Assembly (NCBI GenBank): GCA_016220175.1
Contig: JACRHZ010000063.1
Span: 1 to 35,782, forward strand
Length of the DNA stretch: 35,782 nucleotides
Direction of reading: 5' to 3'
Origin: Candidatus Peregrinibacteria bacterium
GTDB taxonomy: Bacteria > Patescibacteriota > Gracilibacteria > CAIRYL01
Made by a program: the position numbers and the translations under genes. Below, piece by piece: positions 31,793 through 35,782 of this stretch; the stretch's first letter is position 1; each line of letters starts with the position of its first letter. A model generated the notes under the pieces. It made no database searches. It had not been told where the DNA came from and saw only the letters and a list, made by a program, of their open reading frames with translations.

Positions 31793-33019
31793 TTATGGAA
31801 GGAGTTTTCGAAAGAATTTTTTTACTCCATCAAACATTCGAGAAAAATTGATGCCCACGGAATATCCCCCGCTCGATTCGTACCTCGTTCCCCAGAGAAG
31901 AAGTCCAACTGCTGTCACAAATGAAGGATCATCAATTTTATCGACCACACCAGAAACTTCTTGAGGGAATCCGATCTGAACAGGAAGTCCAAGAACCTCT
32001 CTAGCGAGATTGAGGACTCCCGGCATTTTCATAGCAGCTCCAGTTAATATCGCTCCTGCAGGGAGCATTCCATCCCTGTTAATCGTTCTCAGTTCATCTT
32101 TAATCATTACGAAAATTTCGTGGTATCTTGCCTGAATAATTTCAGAGAGATGTTTTTTAGAAACCTTCTGATTGTCGATTTTGGAAATCAAACTGAGATC
32201 AATAGTTTCACGATCACTCACATCACCAGGTTCAGTGCTTCCATATTCGATTTTAATTTTCTCGGCAGTATCAATAGAAGTTCGCATTCCAATGGCAACA
32301 TCGTTCGTAACCGCTGATCCACCAATAGGAATAACTGAAGAGTGAAGAACACTTCCTTCTTCATACACCACTATAGAAGTGGAGTCGCAACCAATATCGA
32401 TGGCAACTACGCCGAGCTCTTTCTGTCTGCGAGAGAGAACTGCTTCTGCTGCGGCGAGTGAAGTCGGAACAATATCGTCGATATCTACTCCTGCCTGATG
32501 GACACATTTTTCAATATTTTGCACAACCTGTGATTGTCCCGTAATGATATGTGCCTCAACCTCGAGACGAATTCCGCTCATTCCCGCTGGAGTTTTTATT
32601 CCTTTTTGTTCATCAACGGAGAACGATTTGGGAATAATTCTCAAAATTCTTCGGTTTGGAGGGAGAGAGAGCGCTTGCGCTGCTTCGAGAACTCGATTGA
32701 TTTCTTCTTCCCCAATCTCTTTTCCCCCAATGGCAATAACACCTTTTGATGTTACCGCTTGGATATGAGCTCCTCCAATCCCAACATAGACATGATGAAT
32801 AGGAATTCCGCTCATGCGTTCAGCATCTTCCAAAGCGGCTGCGATATTATTGATGAGTTCTTCCACGTCGATTACCGCGCCTTTTCTGAGTCCCTGAGAT
32901 GGGGAAAGTCCGAGTCCAATGATATGTGGCTCTTTTTTTTCTGGGGTGACGACTCCGATAACAATCCGAATTTTTGAATTGCCGATATCAAGAGCGACAA
33001 TTACATTTTCTCGAGCCAT
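31793..33019 (-). CDS. ftsA: Cell-division actin-like protein FtsA
   Basis: FtsA tethers FtsZ to the membrane. The 408-aa product begins [24 protein letters not shown] with the actin-family phosphate-1 loop. It has the family SHS2 (1C) insertion region ([15 protein letters not shown]...), phosphate 2 ([19 protein letters not shown]) and the adenosine motif ([14 protein letters not shown]). It ends in a short amphipathic helix ([17 protein letters not shown]), the expected membrane-targeting sequence. It forms an operon with ftsZ. Start chosen at 33019 from the family N-terminus. Confidence 0.95.
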   Translation of the reverse strand: MARENVIVALDIGNSKIRIVIGVVTPEKKEPHIIGLGLSPSQGLRKGAVIDVEELINNIAAALEDAERMSGIPIHHVYVGIGGAHIQAVTSKGVIAIGGKEIGEEEINRVLEAAQALSLPPNRRILRIIPKSFSVDEQKGIKTPAGMSGIRLEVEAHIITGQSQVVQNIEKCVHQAGVDIDDIVPTSLAAAEAVLSRRQKELGVVAIDIGCDSTSIVVYEEGSVLHSSVIPIGGSAVTNDVAIGMRTSIDTAEKIKIEYGSTEPGDVSDRETIDLSLISKIDNQKVSKKHLSEIIQARYHEIFVMIKDELRTINRDGMLPAGAILTGAAMKMPGVLNLAREVLGLPVQIGFPQEVSGVVDKIDDPSFVTAVGLLLWGTRYESSGGYSVGINFSRMFDGVKKFFRKLLP

Positions 33020-33198
33020 GGAATATAAGGAAAGAATAAAAAAAGTGTTCAATAGGAAGGAGGGAGAAACCGTGAACGGTTTTCAGAACTCCTCACTTTT
33101 TCAAGTGGAGATTGTGTCAAAAAAAATGAAAGGGAGCAAATCTTTTTTTGTTTTTCTGAGCACTTAAATAGCACTCGTTTGAAAAATTTGTTCATGTA

Positions 33199-33669
33199 TT
33201 ATGCGCATCCTAATAACGTTTTTCCCGATTTTAAAACTTGTTTTTCAGCAGCATTCATTTTGAAGAAATCTTGTGTATTTTTATGATCAAACCCCAAAAG
33301 GTGAAGAAGTCCATGAGTAAATAAAGTATTCAGCTCCCCTTGGAGAGAGTATTTTTTGTGTTCAGCTTGGATTTTGGCTTTTTGAAGCGATATATAGAGA
33401 TCTCCGAGAGGGCGAATTTGCTCTGGAGAAGTGGCATCATAGAGAAGAAAAGAGAGAACATCAGTCGCAACATTCTTTTTTCGATATTTTTTGTTCAGTT
33501 CTTGGATTTTTTTATTATTCACAAAAATAAGAGAAAGAGAGGTGTCTTTCTCAGGAAATCTTTCTGGGAAGAGATATTGAGTTCGAAGAAGAAGCTCCTC
33601 AAAACATTCAAAATTTACCGAAGATTTTCCCCGAGAGACGCTGCCTGAGTGAATTTCGAGATGGACCAT
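33199..33669 (-). CDS. ybeY: Endoribonuclease/rRNA maturation factor YbeY
   Basis: YbeY is a zinc metalloprotein needed for 16S rRNA 3'-end maturation and ribosome quality control. The 156-aa product has DTSLSLIFVNNKKIQELNKKYRKKNVATDVLSFLL (the family N-x-x-YR-x3-x-TDVLSF), GDLYIS, and the zinc motif HGLLHLLGFDHK (H-x3-H-x5-H). The ATG at 33669 gives the normal family length; an upstream extension would overlap the transketolase gene. It follows transketolase by 37 bases. Confidence 0.93.
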   Translation of the reverse strand: MVHLEIHSGSVSRGKSSVNFECFEELLLRTQYLFPERFPEKDTSLSLIFVNNKKIQELNKKYRKKNVATDVLSFLLYDATSPEQIRPLGDLYISLQKAKIQAEHKKYSLQGELNTLFTHGLLHLLGFDHKNTQDFFKMNAAEKQVLKSGKTLLGCA

Positions 33670-33706
33670 GGCATTCAAAAAAATATCCGGGAATTCGTAT
33701 CTTCTC

Positions 33707-35623
33707 TTACCCAAGCATATCCATACATTTCCCCACAATAAATTCTGCAGAAATCTTTGCGGATTCGTAGAGTTTTTCAGATGTTCCAGAAAGCTGGTAT
33801 TCAGATACTCCCATGGTTGCAAACTTTTTGGGATGAACATTTTTCTGAAAAAGATATCTCGCGACCTGACCTCCAAATCCGGAAAGGCAATTATGATCTT
33901 CAATTACGAGGAGATTCTTTGTCTTTTTCACCGATTCTGCGATGGTATCATCGAATTCCTTTGGAGAACTCATCACGATAAGTTCCACAGAAACTCCTCC
34001 CTGTTGGAGTTGGTCACGCGCATGAAGTACTTCAGCTACCATGGGACCACTTGCAGCAATGGTGATATTCATCCCCAGCCTCAAAAGATCGCACTTTCCA
34101 TAGATGTATTCGTATTTCGCATCATAGAAAACTTCTCCATTTTCTTTCGTAAGAACAGGAACTTTCTGACGTCCCATTCGGACATAAAAATTTCCATAAT
34201 GCGAAGCAATATACCTGATAATTCGATCACAATGATTCGGATCTGCTGGCTCAATTACGTGAGTATGGAACATTCCGAGAAAAGATCCCATGTCGTCAAT
34301 GGCTTGATGAGTCGGTCCATCTTCTCCCACCGAAAGTCCGCAATGAGTGGCTACCATTTTTACATTTGTACGATTAATATCATTTACACGCGCCTGATCC
34401 TTTGCCCTGCTCGACATAAATGCTCCGAATGTTGAGGCAAAGGGAACAAATCCCACAAGAGAAAGCCCACCCGCGATGGAAATCATATTTTGTTCCGCGA
34501 TGCCAACTTCAATATGTCTTTCGGGAAATACTTCCGCGAGCATATCTGTTTTTACAGACCCTCTGAGATCAGCGGTGAGCGCGAGAATACTCTCGTTCAG
34601 CTTTGCGAGGTCAAGAAGTGCTGCACCGTATGCGGAGCGACAGTCCGTAAGAGTTTTTTCGGAGTACGCTATTGGGGAACCGACATTAAATTGGACAGGA
34701 GCAAGGTCATCAATAAAAAGTGGCTGTGGTGATTTTATTGGCACTCCACTTCTGAAATTCTTTAGAAGCGTTTCTTCTTGTTCTGAAATACGGAGGGATT
34801 CAAGAATTTTATCTGCCTCTTCCGGTTTGGGAGCCTTTCCGTGCCATGTGGACCTCAAAGCTGTTCCTTCGTGTTCCATAAGCTCAACGCCTTTTCCCAT
34901 AACAGTATATCCCACAATCACCACTGGTTTTTCTGAAACTTTATGTGCCTCTAAAATTGCTTTCCACATGTCCTCAAAATTGTGACCATCGACCTCAAGA
35001 ACCTGCCATCCTCCGGCGGAAAAGAGAGAAGGAATATCGATGGGCATGATTTCCTCAAGGCTTCCTGAAAGTTGAACTCTGTTGAAATCGACGAAGAGAA
35101 TCAAATTATCGAGTTTATATTTGCTCGCAAAATATATCATTTCGTGAACCTGGCCTTCCTGTACTTCTCCATCTCCCATAAGTGCGTAGACTTTCTCTTT
35201 TTTCCCCTGAAGTTTTTCTGAGAATGCAAATCCGGCAGCGACAGAAACTCCAATTCCTAACGGACCGGTTCCATACCAAACTCCCGGAACGTGTCTCGAA
35301 ATATGTCCTTCGTACGGACTTCCCACTTTTCGGAATCGCTGAATAACTTCTTTCTGAGGAATCCATCCCATTTCGGCAAGTACGGCGTATACCGCAGGAG
35401 AAATATGTCCATTGGAAACAACCACTTTTTCTCCTGTTTGCGCAATGATGGCAGTATAGAGAAGTGAGAGATAATCGATTGAGGAAAGAGATCCTCCGGG
35501 ATGACCACTTTGTGAATTTTTGAGCATGCTAATAATACTTCGCCGACAGGATTTACTAAAAATTTCTAAGAAAGAAATATATTCTTCAGAAAGATCGGTG
35601 CTTAATTGCGGAGCGGGAAGCAT
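33707..35623 (-). CDS. tkt: Transketolase
   Basis: Transketolase moves two-carbon units between sugar phosphates in the non-oxidative pentose phosphate pathway, using thiamine diphosphate. The 638-aa product is full length (not split). The N-terminal ThDP-binding part has SGHPGGSLSSIDYLSLLY, GTGPLGIGVSVAAGFAFSEK and the ThDP motif GDGEVQEGQVHE...DFNRVQ. The pyrimidine-binding part has EVGIAEQNM with the catalytic Glu, FASTFGAFMSSRAKDQARV and THCGLSVGEDGPTHQAIDD. The C-terminal domain has ASGPMVAEVLHARDQL. The leader contains a short AAATTTT heptamer run (35628-35648) directly upstream of the ATG. Confidence 0.95.
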   Translation of the reverse strand: MLPAPQLSTDLSEEYISFLEIFSKSCRRSIISMLKNSQSGHPGGSLSSIDYLSLLYTAIIAQTGEKVVVSNGHISPAVYAVLAEMGWIPQKEVIQRFRKVGSPYEGHISRHVPGVWYGTGPLGIGVSVAAGFAFSEKLQGKKEKVYALMGDGEVQEGQVHEMIYFASKYKLDNLILFVDFNRVQLSGSLEEIMPIDIPSLFSAGGWQVLEVDGHNFEDMWKAILEAHKVSEKPVVIVGYTVMGKGVELMEHEGTALRSTWHGKAPKPEEADKILESLRISEQEETLLKNFRSGVPIKSPQPLFIDDLAPVQFNVGSPIAYSEKTLTDCRSAYGAALLDLAKLNESILALTADLRGSVKTDMLAEVFPERHIEVGIAEQNMISIAGGLSLVGFVPFASTFGAFMSSRAKDQARVNDINRTNVKMVATHCGLSVGEDGPTHQAIDDMGSFLGMFHTHVIEPADPNHCDRIIRYIASHYGNFYVRMGRQKVPVLTKENGEVFYDAKYEYIYGKCDLLRLGMNITIAASGPMVAEVLHARDQLQQGGVSVELIVMSSPKEFDDTIAESVKKTKNLLVIEDHNCLSGFGGQVARYLFQKNVHPKKFATMGVSEYQLSGTSEKLYESAKISAEFIVGKCMDMLG

Positions 35624-35774
35624 AAAGAAATTTTAAATTTTAAATCAGTAGTGGGCGGTTAAGAAAAGGTTAATAGCTTAAAGTGATTGTTTTAGACTGT
35701 GGTTTTGAGATTTTTAACATTTTTCGATTTCAGGGAAATTCAGGGATAATTGGCATATTTTTTGCTGGTTTCCT

Positions 35775-35782
35775 ATGAATAC
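35775..35782 (+). CDS. Possible start of a truncated plus-strand gene
   Basis: The window ends with TTTCCTATGAATAC. The sequence before the ATG resembles that before ftsX and the DUF378 gene (a T-rich run then CTATGAA). Only three codons are visible, so this is a guess. Confidence 0.2.

Noticed and set aside
33054-33198. Promoter for ftsAZ based on a minus-strand TTGACA (33115-33120)
   Set aside because: No acceptable -10 lies at the right spacing; small hairpins are present but nothing decisive, so I did not list it as a feature.
1-35782. UGA recoding to glycine as in Gracilibacteria
   Set aside because: Many genes end at TGA exactly at the family C-terminus (glmS, thrS, tig), so UGA is a stop.

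Overview
This window looks like chromosomal DNA from a member of the Candidate Phyla Radiation (Patescibacteria). It is AT-rich and compact. Small housekeeping genes are mixed with unrecognised proteins, and several core genes are reduced or divergent: a ThrRS without the TGS domain, an isolated PurD-like protein, and an ftsX with no ftsE beside it. UGA is a normal stop (for example thrS, tig, glmS), so this is not the UGA=Gly code of Gracilibacteria/Absconditabacteria. A Peregrinibacteria-like lineage would fit, but I cannot prove it from the sequence. Most start codons lack a clear Shine-Dalgarno sequence. Several have a good -10 hexamer only about 15-35 bases upstream, so very short leaders may be common.

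Layout. 1-4.8 kb: tRNA-Arg(CCU) abutting a convergent typA, then a PurD-like ATP-grasp gene, a DUF378 membrane protein and gpmA. 4.8-5.4 kb: a Phd/RelE-type toxin-antitoxin pair behind an operator-like inverted repeat. 5.4-7.8 kb: a candidate attenuation-controlled unit (promoter, 34-codon leader peptide, mutually exclusive hairpins, terminator), then a zinc-ribbon/HTH fragment, an unrecognised 379-aa protein with weak cyclodipeptide-synthase-like motifs, and an Asp/Glu racemase translationally coupled to it. 7.8-13.9 kb: thrS, a RibL-like nucleotidyltransferase, ftsX, recO, rpsA (S1) and ylxR. 13.9-14.8 kb: a second toxin-antitoxin pair, a degenerate tRNA 3' remnant, tRNA-Ala(GGC) and a scar that duplicates the last codons of glmS. 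14.8-24 kb (minus strand): glmS, rpsT, a holin-like gene, and a 2216-aa alpha-2-macroglobulin whose thioester Cys is Ser. 24-25.1 kb: a FemAB-family gene riddled with heptanucleotide repeats. 25.1-30.5 kb: two unknown genes, trigger factor, a lipoprotein and small proteins. 30.2-35.6 kb (minus strand): transketolase, ybeY, ftsA, ftsZ and a small unknown protein.

Much of the gene content concerns cell division and the envelope (FtsA, FtsZ, FtsX, GlmS, FemAB-like protein, macroglobulin, racemase) or translation (ThrRS, S1, S20, trigger factor, TypA, YbeY, two tRNAs). Two repeat families run through the window. One is a 28-bp perfect palindrome with fixed GTAGAGAC arms and a covarying core, placed just after stop codons and once inside a coding sequence. 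The other is a set of heptanucleotide tandem repeats concentrated in the FemAB gene.

The most interesting targets are the attenuator-controlled operon at 5.4-7.8 kb, the heptamer-bearing FemAB gene, the palindrome family and the thioester-less macroglobulin.
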